Source of the DNA: Asterias rubens
Lineage: Eukaryota > Echinodermata > Asteroidea > Forcipulatida > Asteriidae
NCBI RefSeq assembly: GCF_902459465.1
Contig: NC_047062.1
Span: 684,501-748,500, forward strand
Length of the DNA stretch: 64,000 nucleotides
Direction of reading: 5' to 3'
Made by a program: the position numbers and the translations under genes. Each line of letters begins with the position of its first letter. Position 1 is the first letter of the stretch. Below, piece by piece: positions 1 through 37,718 of this stretch. Under the pieces are notes generated by a model. The model was not told the origin of the DNA and did not search any database. It saw only the letters and a program-made list of their open reading frames with translations.

Positions 1-1425
1 TAAAGGTGAAGTATGTATTTGTTTTATAGTTTTACTTCTGCTTTAAGAAGTTAAACTTGTTAGAAGAAAGTTGTTTTTAAAGAAAACATTTTTTCTGTCT
101 AAGAGTTTTAAGGAAGGAAATTTACCCTGGAAAATACTTTGTTTTTTTAGGGATTTTTGTGCAAGTTATAATTGGGCTTGTTGAAATAAGCAACAGCGAT
201 TTTAGGAGAACTCAAATGCACTGTTGACTTTGACCTTAGCTCAGACATATTTCTCTGGAGAATTGGTACTTTGTGGTATGATCTTAATAGTGATTGAGCT
301 TCCTGAATTGAATTTAAAAAAAATTATACTCTGAAAACTCCTTCCGGCTTATTGGAAACAGGCAAAATATCCACGGCTGTTATAAAAGTATTGCTGTTTT
401 TATGGGCTATTAGGAATTTATGGTTTTAGAGACAATGTATTTCGAAGATTTCTAATGCCTGTTTGTTGAGCCTGGACATCATGGTTTAAAGTGTCTACAG
501 ACGATATTGAATCAATAGAAGAAACGATGCGTGTATACGTTATGTCATTATCCACTCAGTGGACAGGTGCAAATAATAAGCAGGTTCTTGAGATCCATCC
601 ATTAATAAGGTACTTGAGAGTAGACGATCTTAATGCTGGGGTTTTTATTGATGTCCATTGGGAAAATGGTTTACTTTATAAGCTCTTTGTCAAAACTACA
701 GCAGATGGGACTGTAGTATATTCATCTCATATAATCTTTAATTTCAATATGAAATATTCAAGAGTATGTCATAGATGTAGATGGGTTTAGGATCTCAAGA
801 GAGAAAGTTATGATCAATTTATATTTTACTGGGTTATGGGTTTGTATCGTATACAGTATTATGTACTGGACCTGTAGTATTTGTGTCGTTGGTAAAAAGA
901 GCCAAATTGACAACTTGTTACTTTCTATTTTCAAACCAAATGCTTTGTTTAATGTAGTTTAGGGGGCTTTATAGTTAGTGGTTACAGACACATTGCACAT
1001 TCTTGATGCTGTGATGGTATGTTTTTACATACAGCGCTTGTTTGTCTGCTTTAACATGGAGGTAACGGGGCTTATACAGTACTGTAGTCAGGACTTGGAA
1101 GTCCAAGACCTTGACATCTGAGACTGAAACCAAGACCAGTCCTCCACGGACCTAGACTTGTGCATACCGAGACATAGACTTCAAAAATGGTCTTGAGATG
1201 GTCTTGAGACCTGTGTACATCACTGCTTATTGGTAGGCGCTGCTTGCTGTATGCAAAACAAATATTAATGGTTACTATAGAATTACAGAGCTAAATGGGA
1301 AGTGAAAATTTACATTTAACCAATATTTTTTAAAGCTGTGTAAAAAATAGATATTGATTTTATTAATTTGTTTTTCAGCTGTATGAGCTTAATAAACACA
1401 CAATTATTTGTGAACTATTTTGCAG

Positions 1426-27506
<26,081 letters not shown>

Positions 27507-27806
27507 CAGTCCTAATAATGTAGAGCTTTAAGTTTTAATTGCAGTTATGAATTCTAGCTGATATGATTGTAAATCAGAGTACTTTTATTAAATTGTTATG
27601 GGGGTTTTATGGCCAAGCCATATTCTGAAGTTTGGTTTTTCTTTTTTTCCTTTGGTAAAAAAAAACTAAGAATGTAAAAACATTATCCATATTTCAAGAA
27701 AACAAAATGTACAGTTATTGTTGCTATAATTATACAATGTTGTTGTTTATCTGCCAAAGAAAATAAAGTAGATAATTGGTTAATGATAATTTTATTGCTT
27801 AATAAA
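27507..27806 (+). promoter_or_regulatory. GALNT2 3' untranslated region with two polyadenylation signals
   Basis: AT-rich DNA after the GALNT2 stop. AATAAA hexamers lie at 27762-27767 and 27801-27806. Either could give a short 3'UTR of about 280-320 nt; a longer transcript cannot be excluded. Confidence 0.5.
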
Positions 27807-27809
27807 ACC

Positions 27810-30800
27810 TAAATGTTTCATTTTCAAATGTTCTTCAAACGTTTTTTAAATGTTCTAAAGAATATTATTTCAAAATATGTTTTAATTTAAAGTGTTTAAA
27901 CTGTGTAGGGCCCTATACTGTATACAAAATAAGAGTTTGAAATGCATAGTGTTGAACTTTTCAAAGTACTTTTGAAAAATATTGCATAATGAATTGGTAC
28001 TTTTGAAATATTTTTAAAGGTATTCCAGGTGTATGATTTTAAAATATGTTTATTCTACAAAAATCATGTTTTTGAGATATATTTCAAGTGAAAGGACTTT
28101 GCAGACTTTAAACTGAAATTAGCTTTTGGGGGGAAGAGCTCTGCCCCAGCCTTAAAATAATCTCAATCTTTGCTTTCATTTTGTGATCACAAATCATGAC
28201 AACTCTGACCACACATACATTTCAGGTGTTTTAAAACTACTTAAACTTACCCCCCCCCCCCCCCCGAAACAAAACACTTAACAAATATTTTATTCAGTTT
28301 GATATATTTAAATCGTGATTTAAGTTATCTTAAAGGAATGAATGATCTGGTTCTAAAAGCTCTGGTTTTGTCAAATGAGTTGTCAAATTGATTTCCGTCC
28401 GTTTTAATCTTTAAAAACCTTATCCACCGCAAATCTGGTTTTTAATTGAACTTGAAGGATTCAAATCAAGCCAAATTAACAAATGCCTCACACTGTGCCA
28501 ATGGACCCTTCCCATGAAATATGCTCATTACATTCACGCATGCTTACAGACCCTGTTGATTGGCAAACGCCATAGAGTTGTGCACTAAGCAGACGCGCAA
28601 TCTCGTCTGCGTCACGCACCCATTAGCCGTGTACAAAACAGCGCGTTGTTCCCTCATTTTGCTAACCAAAACATTAGTTCGCACGCGTTACGTGCAATTT
28701 ACATATTTCATGGGAAGGGTCTATTAATATACATATACAAATTGCAGCGTTTTGCTTGATCATTCTGTTTGATGAACTTTATGGATATGGGCCAAATGTT
28801 GAGAATGTGTCTTTAGACAGACAGAGGCACGTGTTTTTCAAAGAAATTGTGTGGTCTTAGTTGGTATTAGGTTGGTTTGTTAATTTTGTGGGTATAAATG
28901 GGCGCTTGATAGGGTACTAGTAATAGGAACCTCTGATGGCCCATAATAATATAGGGAACAAATATTAACACAAAGTAATCAAATCTAAAACTAACTTGTT
29001 TTTTCTTCTAGTTGTCTTGTTACCTCCTGAAGACAGCTGGGCCTAGTTGTGAAAATGCTGAGTTGTTTTAGAACCAGCCAAACTTGTGAGAAATGTAAAC
29101 ACATGACGGTGTTTCCACAATCTTACCTTCAACCTAAGTTATTACCTGGATTGAGAATTTCCCAGACTATAAAAGCAACACCAATAATAATAGTTATTTA
29201 AAATCAAATGTGCAACAACACCACTTAAATATTAATGTGTATCTGCCTTGCCAATTATTTTACAAAATTGATAGAATTTTAACAAAAAGTTGCTATATGA
29301 TTTTTGAAGATTGATTTATATGCATAGTTTTTAGAAAGGTTTTTTGTGTAACGTATAAATGAAGGTGCACAGTTTATCTACCATAATTGAATAATTTAAA
29401 ATGTAAAAATGGTAGACTCTTGAACACTAGATGGCAGCAGACACCGGGTCAACACAGAGCTTTGTATTTAGCCAGTTGTGACACAGAAGGAGCAGTTTTC
29501 TGTTGCTTGTTGGCGCTATTTTCGGTCCGAGGTCCATTAGTCTGGCACCCTGTGTTCACCAAATGGCTTCTAATCAGCAAGTTGATGCTACCAACTCCCT
29601 CAATATACTGCTCTGGGTCAACATCATGAACCTGTTTAAGAGCAGTGGCCTGGATGGACATATCAGAATTGGCTGCTACGGTTTCGGCTATGGCTGAAGT
29701 TTTGGCTATAACACCCTTAGCAACAGTTGTAGCCAGAGCTGTAGCCGCCAACACAGATGCAGCCTAAGTCTGATGCTACCAAATCTACAAAAAGAAATGC
29801 AGAACCAAATCTAATGTGTGAAATGGTGCGTGTTTAATTTTTCATTGCGATTTAATTAAATTGTTGTTTTTTCTTATGCCAAGTTGTGTTTAACAAAAAA
29901 GAATATAATTGATTTCTAAATGTTTATTTCCATTTTATGTTTTTTTTTTTTTTTTAGTTCTTTCCCTGCTTGTATTCATGTTTCAGATTTTCCTTTGTGG
30001 GTTTGAAACCTGTCCATTCAATAATATAGGTTTTCCCAGCCAATTTCAACAGAAATTCATCCATTTTAACACCAGGTTCGTTTGATTATGAAAAATCTTT
30101 TTAAGTTTTTTGTTTTGTTTGGCATTTCATTTCAACTGGAAAAAATAACACTTGAAGAATGTAAATCATTGGATATTTATCAGCAGTGTCATTATCAAAT
30201 CGGGCAAGTTTTCTCATTTTCCCCAAGATATAGAAATTTTTGTTGAAAATTTGCGCCTTTCTCCTTTTATTTTCCGTTTGAAAAAAAAGAAAAAGAAAAA
30301 AAATACGAATGCAAAGTACACTTAATGGTCTGTGGTGTATGTATAATTGTTGACTTTTGTACTCACAACTTTCCCCATTTTATACTGCATTAAGTTTAAT
30401 GATTTCCCTGCAGGTAAAAAAACAGATGAACAAAAAAGATTTTACATGGCAGAAAAACTAATCGGCAAAGTCAGGGATGCTATTTCTTAAAATCATCCGT
30501 CCATTTTTTCATGAGATTTCATCGATAATCCATGATATCATTTAATCATCATCTTTTTCTAATCATACCTAAATGTAAAAAAAAAGTAAAAAAAAAAGGA
30601 GTGTAGTGGGCAACAGAGGTACAGATTGATGCAATTTGTAGCGTGGATGACTTGTAGATATTTTGTAATCTAATGTAAATAGTTCCGATGTTGGGTCATC
30701 TGCGGGAGGCTACACTCTCTTTTTGTAGATAAAAGTGAACAACACATTATGCACGCTGTGTTGAAAACAAAATAATAGAATCATTCTGTGTTTTCTTCTC

Positions 30801-33630
30801 TCACCTTAGAAAGAGAACCTAGAGAATGTTGAGTTTCACCCCACTCTATGCCCGCTCTGGCAAAGTAATTAACATCATATGACACCCATGTTTGGTAAAA
30901 TGGTAGGCCTACATGTAACAGTACTCCACATTTGCAAATTTACCATACAAATGTGTCACATGATGTTATTTTGCCTCGTACGAGTATACATAAATTGCAT
31001 TAAAATGGATGAATGCGTCCATAAAATGGTTTCACAACTGAGTTACAAGACTGACTGACTGTTCTCAGGGTTCTGTTTTTATGACCCTCGCCCATCTCTA
31101 AGGATCTCATTATTATTCCTGTCATCTTTGTCCAGTTTCCTGTATGCAATGACAGTGATATTCATTAAATAAGAAACATTGACTGACTTACTTACATGTT
31201 AATGGTTTAAATGGTTGAAAAACAAGATGGTTGTATCGCTGTCAGATTCCCTGTGTGACACAAAGGTAATGATATAGTTCTTGTTAAAAGAGACAGGGAT
31301 CTGACTATTTTTGTGCTCTAGCCTAAATTGGGTTTGATATTATGGAGCAAAGTATTGATACCACTTGTTATGCATTTATGACAAAATGGCAACGGATTTT
31401 GAACAATTCCACTTTTTTTTTTATTGGTAAATTTTTTATGATGTAGTATGTGTGGTAAATTTTTGCCATAACACACATGACCGGCACCTGATACAATTTT
31501 GAAAAACAAGCGTAAAACAAAAAGCATATTAAAATTGTTCTCATTTATTATGGGCGATATGTATACTCCAAAATCTTGTGTATACTTGATAGTTGACTTG
31601 TGACATCTGTCATTTTAAATCATCCCAGCCGGTTTTTTTTTTATCAACTCACACATCCTGTATTTTTCTCAATAAATGTCTATTTTCCCATTAACTGCAC
31701 CATTGGCCAGTTTAGTCTTGCCCAGCATACCACACAACTAAATGAGTCCTGCAGTGTCGAGTTTGATCGTTCATCTTTTAAAACATAAAAGTCTAAAACT
31801 TCACCTTAAAACCTCACCATTAAGATTAAACTAAAAACTAACTGATCATAACGTGCGTATATCAGAGCCAATCCACCAGAAATATTACCATTGAAATACT
31901 CTCCAGGTCAAGAAACAAGCATTCAGAGATCCTTTTTTTTTTTTTTCAGTACCTGCAATCTCTTACATAACATCAACAGCCTCTTGTAACTCCTAAATGA
32001 TGGATGATGTGTTGATTGGAAACAAGTGGATTGAGCTTGAATTGTCATCTATTTCCCTTCGAGAGTATTTGTTGAAAACTTAACCCCTAAAAATTGTCAG
32101 ATATATGACTTAATTTAAACTGCAAAGATAGCATTTTTCTTGGATTTCAATACAGCTTACACATTTACCAAATCTTTGTACCCGCTGGTTTCCTATTTAC
32201 AGTTAATTCTTATCTTATGTTCACCTGAGGGTGGTGGGAGGAGAAACTTGGTTGCCCCCCCCCCCCAAAAAAAAGTGACATGTCAGCGTTAAGATACTGG
32301 ATGTGACCAAGTGTTAGTGAGTAGCAATGAGCAAACTCTTTGTCATATTGACTTCATGTGCAGCCATCTTGTTTTCTTTCAATTAAACCAATGAGAACCA
32401 AAGTGAGGCTGGAAGGCAATAACAATTTGGTTCCCTTATGGTTTATTGATAGTCAGTACCCATTACTGTAAGTGCAGTCAGGGAACGCTACAACTTTGTC
32501 ATCAGAGAATGAGATATTCTCAACTAAACTTAGATTAAACAATTTAACAATAACTCCTTTTTTTGAATGTTATGTTCATGTAATGTAGGTATTGTATGCT
32601 GCTCAGTTTAAGGATTTATCCCACCCATATGAAACCGCAGTTAATCTGAACCATTTAAACACAGAATAAGTTGAACATGGGTGTTGTTAATGTATTTTTT
32701 CTAAAGCTTATTCTGGCTTATTTATAACTCTTTAAATTTGTCAATTATATAATAATAATAATTTTATGATTATTCAGTTTTTGCTGAGATTAACATAATG
32801 CCAAAATGTGTAAATCCAGATTTATTGTGAATAGTTGTCAACACAAGGAGATGATCCTTAATTAAAGATAATTTTTACAACAAACTTGTTTGTGTGTGGA
32901 AAGATTTTTTTGGTTTTGGTTTCACTGGTTTTTGCCAATGTTGATTTAGAATAACAGCTTGGAAAGCAATGCAGGCGACTGTTTTGAAAGAAAACCTCAT
33001 GTTGTGGTTTGTCTGGTTGTCTGGTTTAGATTCGGTTTTGACCTTGCCTTTTATGGCCGCTTCAATATTAACTTCTTATTTCCCTTCATATAGAGAGAGT
33101 TTCTCACAATGATTAACTCCACATTCTTAGCTATGAAGGAGTTTCACTTTCACAAAGGTACTTCAGTGTATAGTAAGGCAACAAGAGAATGTATCCAGCT
33201 ATAAATATAGCTCCATACCAAAGGAGTGATTGGGTAGTCGGTAGGCTGGCTTTCATACACCCCCTGCCCAACTCACTCTCTCTTTCTCAAGAAAATGCCC
33301 TTCTACAACCACCGGCCCCCTATGCATGAGTACTATAAATTACCAACAATCTGATAATTGCTTTCAATTCAATTCTACCCACTTCCGATTTGGATTTGAA
33401 ACTTAGCTTGGTGTAAGCCTGATACAAATGTACACAAAACTTGCACAAAATATTTCATCTTTGTTGGTGTTTTCTTGAAAATGTTACTGCCCCGATTTGA
33501 AAAAAAATTGGCTTTTTGTAAGTGGTCTGCAATGGGTTACAATTTTGCAATGATGGTCCCTGATTTTAAACCTTAAGTGCGATTTGTCATGTTTCGTGAC
33601 GTCAGTTTGATTTCAATAGACTGTCCAGCA
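27810..33630. other. Intergenic region, no gene recognised
   Basis: Between GALNT2 and the Harbinger remnant. It holds one MITE (28504-28722), C and A homopolymers (about 28251-28265, 30279-30300, 30577-30599), and an open frame on the minus strand at 29449-29754 that matches nothing I know. Some of the proximal part may be extended GALNT2 3'UTR. Confidence 0.5.
28504..28722. mobile_element. MITE family D, copy 1
   Basis: Ends GGACCCTTCCCATGAAATAT and ATATTTCATGGGAAGGGTCT are inverted copies. The interior contains GCATGC and GTGCACTAAGCAGACGC. A second copy in opposite orientation is at 44749-44979. Confidence 0.8.
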
Positions 33631-33639
33631 CGATGCAAT

Positions 33640-34300
33640 GATGAAGTTTATATTTAAAGAAAATGTTTCTTTGTCAAAGTGGTTTCATCGTCATGGAGGA
33701 CGGAGCTACAGGCTGCAGTATGCCTTGGCCATAGCCTTTGAAGATCAGCAAGGATGTCCGGACCATCAATATCGAGAAGAGTCTAGAGAACAAGAGGGCC
33801 CTTGTCGAACTCTGCAATGAAGACCGGGCAGCTTTCAAGAAATTTACAGAGATGTCTGATGAAATCCTAGCACGTGTTGAACACCGCATTCATTGCAGTA
33901 CAATGAGCCACTACTGCCATGTCTCAAGCTGTCCTCCACTCTGAGACACCTGGCGTCCGGAGCCAAGTATAAGGATATTCAATATTGCATGACAAGTTAC
34001 TGACAACAACCTCTCCGTTGTTGTCTGAGAAGTCTGCCAGGCCATCTAATGAGATGAATATGCTGCTCAAGTGATGACTCCACACACAGGCCTATCAGTG
34101 GTGTCCCAGAGCCGTCGACTTTGTGGAAATGAAACTTCCCCAAAAGCATTTTGCCGTCAAGAAGCCTCAAGGAAGCCGAAGTCTTTACTACAATTACAAA
34201 GGTTTCTTCTCAGAAGGAGAACAAGTAAAGGCCATTCAAGACAAAGACGTGCCCATACCCATCTCAGACACGCTGCAAAGACAACAAAAAATTGAAAATT
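33640..34300 (+). pseudogene. Decayed PIF/Harbinger transposase
   Basis: Fragments in shifting frames resemble the HARBI1-like DDE transposase: LVELCNEDRAAFKKFTEMS (about 33795-33855), LRHLASGAKYKDIQY (about 33940-33985), EVCQAI followed by two stops and DEYAAQVMTP (about 34030-34085), and HFAVKKPQGSRSLYYNYKGF (about 34148-34210). In-frame stops, frameshifts and loss of most of the catalytic region show it is dead. It lies just beside the MADF gene on the other strand, the usual two-gene arrangement of PIF/Harbinger elements. Confidence 0.75.
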
Positions 34301-34502
34301 AATAATATGAATTGAATAATCTCAAAGTATTATTGAATTCTCAAACTTATTAGTTAGTACATTGAAAATAATAAACATCACAAATATTATAAAATAAAAA
34401 GGTTCGCAACAACACTATGTAATGATGAGTTGGGCTGGACATGGAGTTACTGCAAACCTTTCTATATTGCATTTCCACCATGCAAGGTTTCTAATATTAT
34501 AC

Positions 34503-35899
34503 TTACAAGGTACAGGGGGAGGCAGTCTCAAGTGGCGGCACAGTCTTCCTCGGTGGAGAATAAGTATCATCCTCAGAGGAGGTGGGGCTGTATTTATGGA
34601 GAAGATTATCTACATCCCTTCGGCAAGCTCTCCGCCTCCTCTTTGACATCCTCCTCATTGAAGCGACCACAGTTCTTCCCCATTGAGTCAGATAGTCATC
34701 TTCAAAAGTAGATGCTGATTTCATCTTGCCCGCAGTAATTCCTGGGCTCTCTTCCAGACGCCTGAAAAGTTCTTCTTTGAAGTCAGCCTCCTCCGATCTG
34801 GACTTGGCATTACGCCTGGATGAGGAAGCAGTGAGCTGAGAATGGCCCTCCTCAGCAGTGGCCGATTCAACAGCTTGAAGATCACCAGGGTGTTGCTGTG
34901 CGAGGGCAGCAATCTGAAAAATATAGAAACAGAAATTAAAATGATGACAAAATGGAACATGCTGCCACCTGAAAATGAAAAGCTGAAAAGAAACAGCTGC
35001 AAATCTTACCTCAAATTATACTCGCACTAACCCTTAGTGGCTTACCATTTTCGGTCGCCGGTTGAGGAACGCAAATTTCTGGAGGATCCATCTCTGTTTA
35101 TACGTCAGGTCAGTCAGCTTTACACCACTTTTTTTCTTGCTCAGTTTGGTGTAGTTATCACGATTGCTTTTCCACCATGCATTTATATGTTCAGCTGAAA
35201 TAACACAAAAATAATAAAGTACATAGCAGAAAATAATCACAATTAAAATTGACGAGACATTATACTGTACTGTAAAGTTTGTGAGCAAATAAAAAGGAAT
35301 GCAATTATAAACTTTATTTTAAATGTTTATTAAGCCCCTAATTATTTGAGAAAATAGAATTAAGCTGTTGCAGACAACTTACCAACCAAATGGACAGATA
35401 AATGCAAAAAATAGTTGATGGCCTGATGTTTTGACCCTAGCAGAGTTTTCTCGAAGGCTAATTTAGCCTTTGATTGAGAAAGACTATTTTTTTGTATTAA
35501 TTATTTTAATTTTTGAATCAAAGTCAATACCTTACCAGTGAGCCCCAACTCCATGGCCTTGTCCTCCAGGGCTTTGGTCTTCCTGCCGCGTTGAGCTTGG
35601 TCTGTGATGAGCCACAGGTATGTATTGTCTTTGTACCACTCTATCAGGTCTAGTTCAGCAGCGGAATCTTGGATGGACCAATCATTCTTCTTCCTCCTAG
35701 AGGACTTCTCAGCCTTTTTGGTCTTATTGGCGCTCCTTAGTGGCATGTATAAATACTTATGATGTATTTGTTGTGATCCTTCTTGATTGGACTCCTCATC
35801 TGGTGATTCTTGGTGAGTGGGCTCATCCTCATTTGAACCATCATCACTGTGGAGAGTAGAGGGGAAGTTGGACTTCAATAAATCATTCATACATGACAT
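34503..35899 (-). CDS. MADF-domain DNA-binding protein, probable PIF/Harbinger accessory gene, intact
   Basis: Three exons on the minus strand: 35899-35536, 35194-35046 and 34913-34503. Donors ACTG|GTAAGG and ATG|GTAAGC, acceptors TTTCAG and TTTTCAG; phases agree, giving 307 residues with no stop. Start chosen is the first Met, MSCMNDLLKS, followed by an acidic Ser-rich stretch and a basic KKAEKSSRRKK patch. The MADF domain runs about residues 80-165: DLIEWYKDNTYLWLITDQ, ALEDKAMELGL, HINAWWKSNRDNY, LTYKQRWILQKFAF. The C-terminal part is basic (RRMSKRRRRACRRDV), perhaps BESS-like. In PIF/Harbinger elements the Myb/MADF-like partner carries the transposase to DNA. Here its transposase neighbour is broken. 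The last codons coincide with a good GTAAGT donor, so an additional exon is possible. Confidence 0.65.
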
Positions 35900-37608
35900 G
35901 TGGAGGAAATATTGAAGACAAAGTGTCTACACAAAACATTTAAATTTTTTACAAAAAAGCAGCATGATTCAATAAATTTGACCTTTCTCAGGAGGACTGA
36001 CAGCACAACTTATCATGAGCACACAGAGTGCAGCATAGCAAGAACAAATCCCAAACTTATCTAGCTAGAGAGGGGGAGACTAAAAACAGACCTGATTGAA
36101 ATCTATATGTTAATGGGTTACTTCAAGACACCGGCTGACAAGTTTTTCTCCCTCCCCACAAAGAACTAAGAGTAAAAGAGGACATTCAAAGAAATTGTTT
36201 GTTGTGCGTAATAAAACAAAGTTGGCAGACTACTTCTTCTCAATCTGAAATAGAGAGGTAACAGTTTGGAACATGGAGCAATACTAGTTTATTGCTCCAT
36301 GGTTTGCCAGAGTCACTAATTTCTGCACCAAATGTGGCTGTTTTCTAGAGAAAATTGAAAGTTCTGCCCATCGGCGAAAAGGACTAGACTATATAACCAA
36401 CTGCGAACATTGATCTTATTTTATAATTTTCTAATCTTTGTTAATGTTATAAATGTGGTAGGGTAGGGCATAGAGTGGACCTTGCTCTATGGAAGGGGGG
36501 GGGGGCCTCTCTTGACAAGTTTGCTTTAGTCTCCCCTTCCAAAGTTCCATGTATATCCGGTCCATTATCTGCTATGGTTTAAAGACAGTGGACACTATTG
36601 GTAATTGTCAAAGACCAGTCTTTTCACTTGGTGTATCTCAACATATGCATAAAATAACAAACCTGTACAAATTTGAGCTTGATTGGTCGTCGGAGTTGCG
36701 AGATATAACTATGAAAGAAGAAAAACACCCTTGTCACACGAAGTTGTGTGCTTTCAGATGCTTGATTTCGAGACCTCAAATTCTAAACTTGAGGTCTCAA
36801 AATCAAATTCGTGGAAAATTACTTCTTTCTCGAAAACTACGTTACTTCAGAGGGAGCCATTTCTTGCAATGTTTTATACTATCAACCTCTCCCCATTATT
36901 TGTTACCAAGTAAGGTTTTATGCTAATAATTTTTTCGAGTAATTACCAATAATACAATAGTATCCACTGCCTTTAAACTGTTCCTTTTTAAATTAAATGA
37001 TACCATCTCGTCTGTTATTTTATATCTATGTATTGTCATGATTTAGTAGGGGGGAAAAAGTAAACGAAACTAAACTTAACCATGGAGGTAAACTAAGTAT
37101 ACCAAGTAAGAAAGTATGTAGCTTCTCCATTCGAGTGCTGGCTAGAAACGTTCTCTGCCGCAGCCATTCGTCCCTTGCCGTCGTGTTGTCGCTGGAAGGT
37201 CGTTTCCAAACCGTCGGCGAATCTTAGTTTTCCCCTTTTGAAATTTGACGTCGCTTTGCCGCAAAAATTGTGTGATTTTCACGTCGTCGCCTTAGGAATG
37301 CGGGGTCTTTGCCGCTACTATGTGAGCCAGGATACTATAATTAAAATACTTCATTAAAACCGCATTTGGCCCAATTATGGGGTTTTTTAAGGCGGTTTGT
37401 AACTATTTTCTTTTGTAGGCCTACCAAACGGTTCCGACCACTTGAGGGCGCTGTGGTGGTAAGCTAAAAAGTAAATATTATTGTTTTGACACAGAAAGAC
37501 ACAACTTCCACAAGTGACGACTTCCCTCGTTTTATTTTGATGAATATCATACCGTTTGAAGACCGGAAACTGGTTTGAGCTAAGTTTTGTAGACTAGAAA
37601 TTGACGCA
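35900..37608. other. Intergenic region with one family A element; 5' flank of the next gene
   Basis: Contains the TTAA-bounded element at 36579-36976 and a locally CpG-richer stretch around 37140-37320. The latter could belong to the promoter region of the gene starting at 37609, but I see no clear TATA box or initiator. Confidence 0.45.
36579..36976 (+). mobile_element. TTAA-bounded inverted-repeat element, family A copy 2
   Basis: TTAA AGACAGTGGACACTATTGG at the left and GTATCCACTGCCT TTAA at the right. Contains the shared core (TGTATCTCAACATATGCAT, the GAGACCTCA hairpin and CAACCTCTCCCCATTA). Confidence 0.9.
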
Positions 37609-37718
37609 ATGTCTCGTGTTTATGACAACAAGCCTCTCCAATCAATTCCAGTTGAGAATCACACATGGGTGGGGTGTTGGAACCCAGCAAGGGACAACTT
37701 GTTGAACAAAGTTCCAGG
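37609..37718 (+). CDS. Unknown gene exon 1
   Basis: ATG within GACGCAATGTCT; donor CCAGG|GTAAGT, phase 2. Encodes MSRVYDNKPLQSIPVE and HTWVGCWNPARDNLLNK. Confidence 0.72.

Noticed and set aside
491..790. 99-codon open frame upstream of the first GALNT2 exon
   Set aside because: Looks slightly protein-like but matches no part of GALNT2 in order, has no ATG at its start and no convincing splice partner.
29449..29754. Minus-strand 101-codon Ala/Thr-rich frame
   Set aside because: No recognisable domain, no splice context, and the plus strand is also open here; probably repeat-derived.
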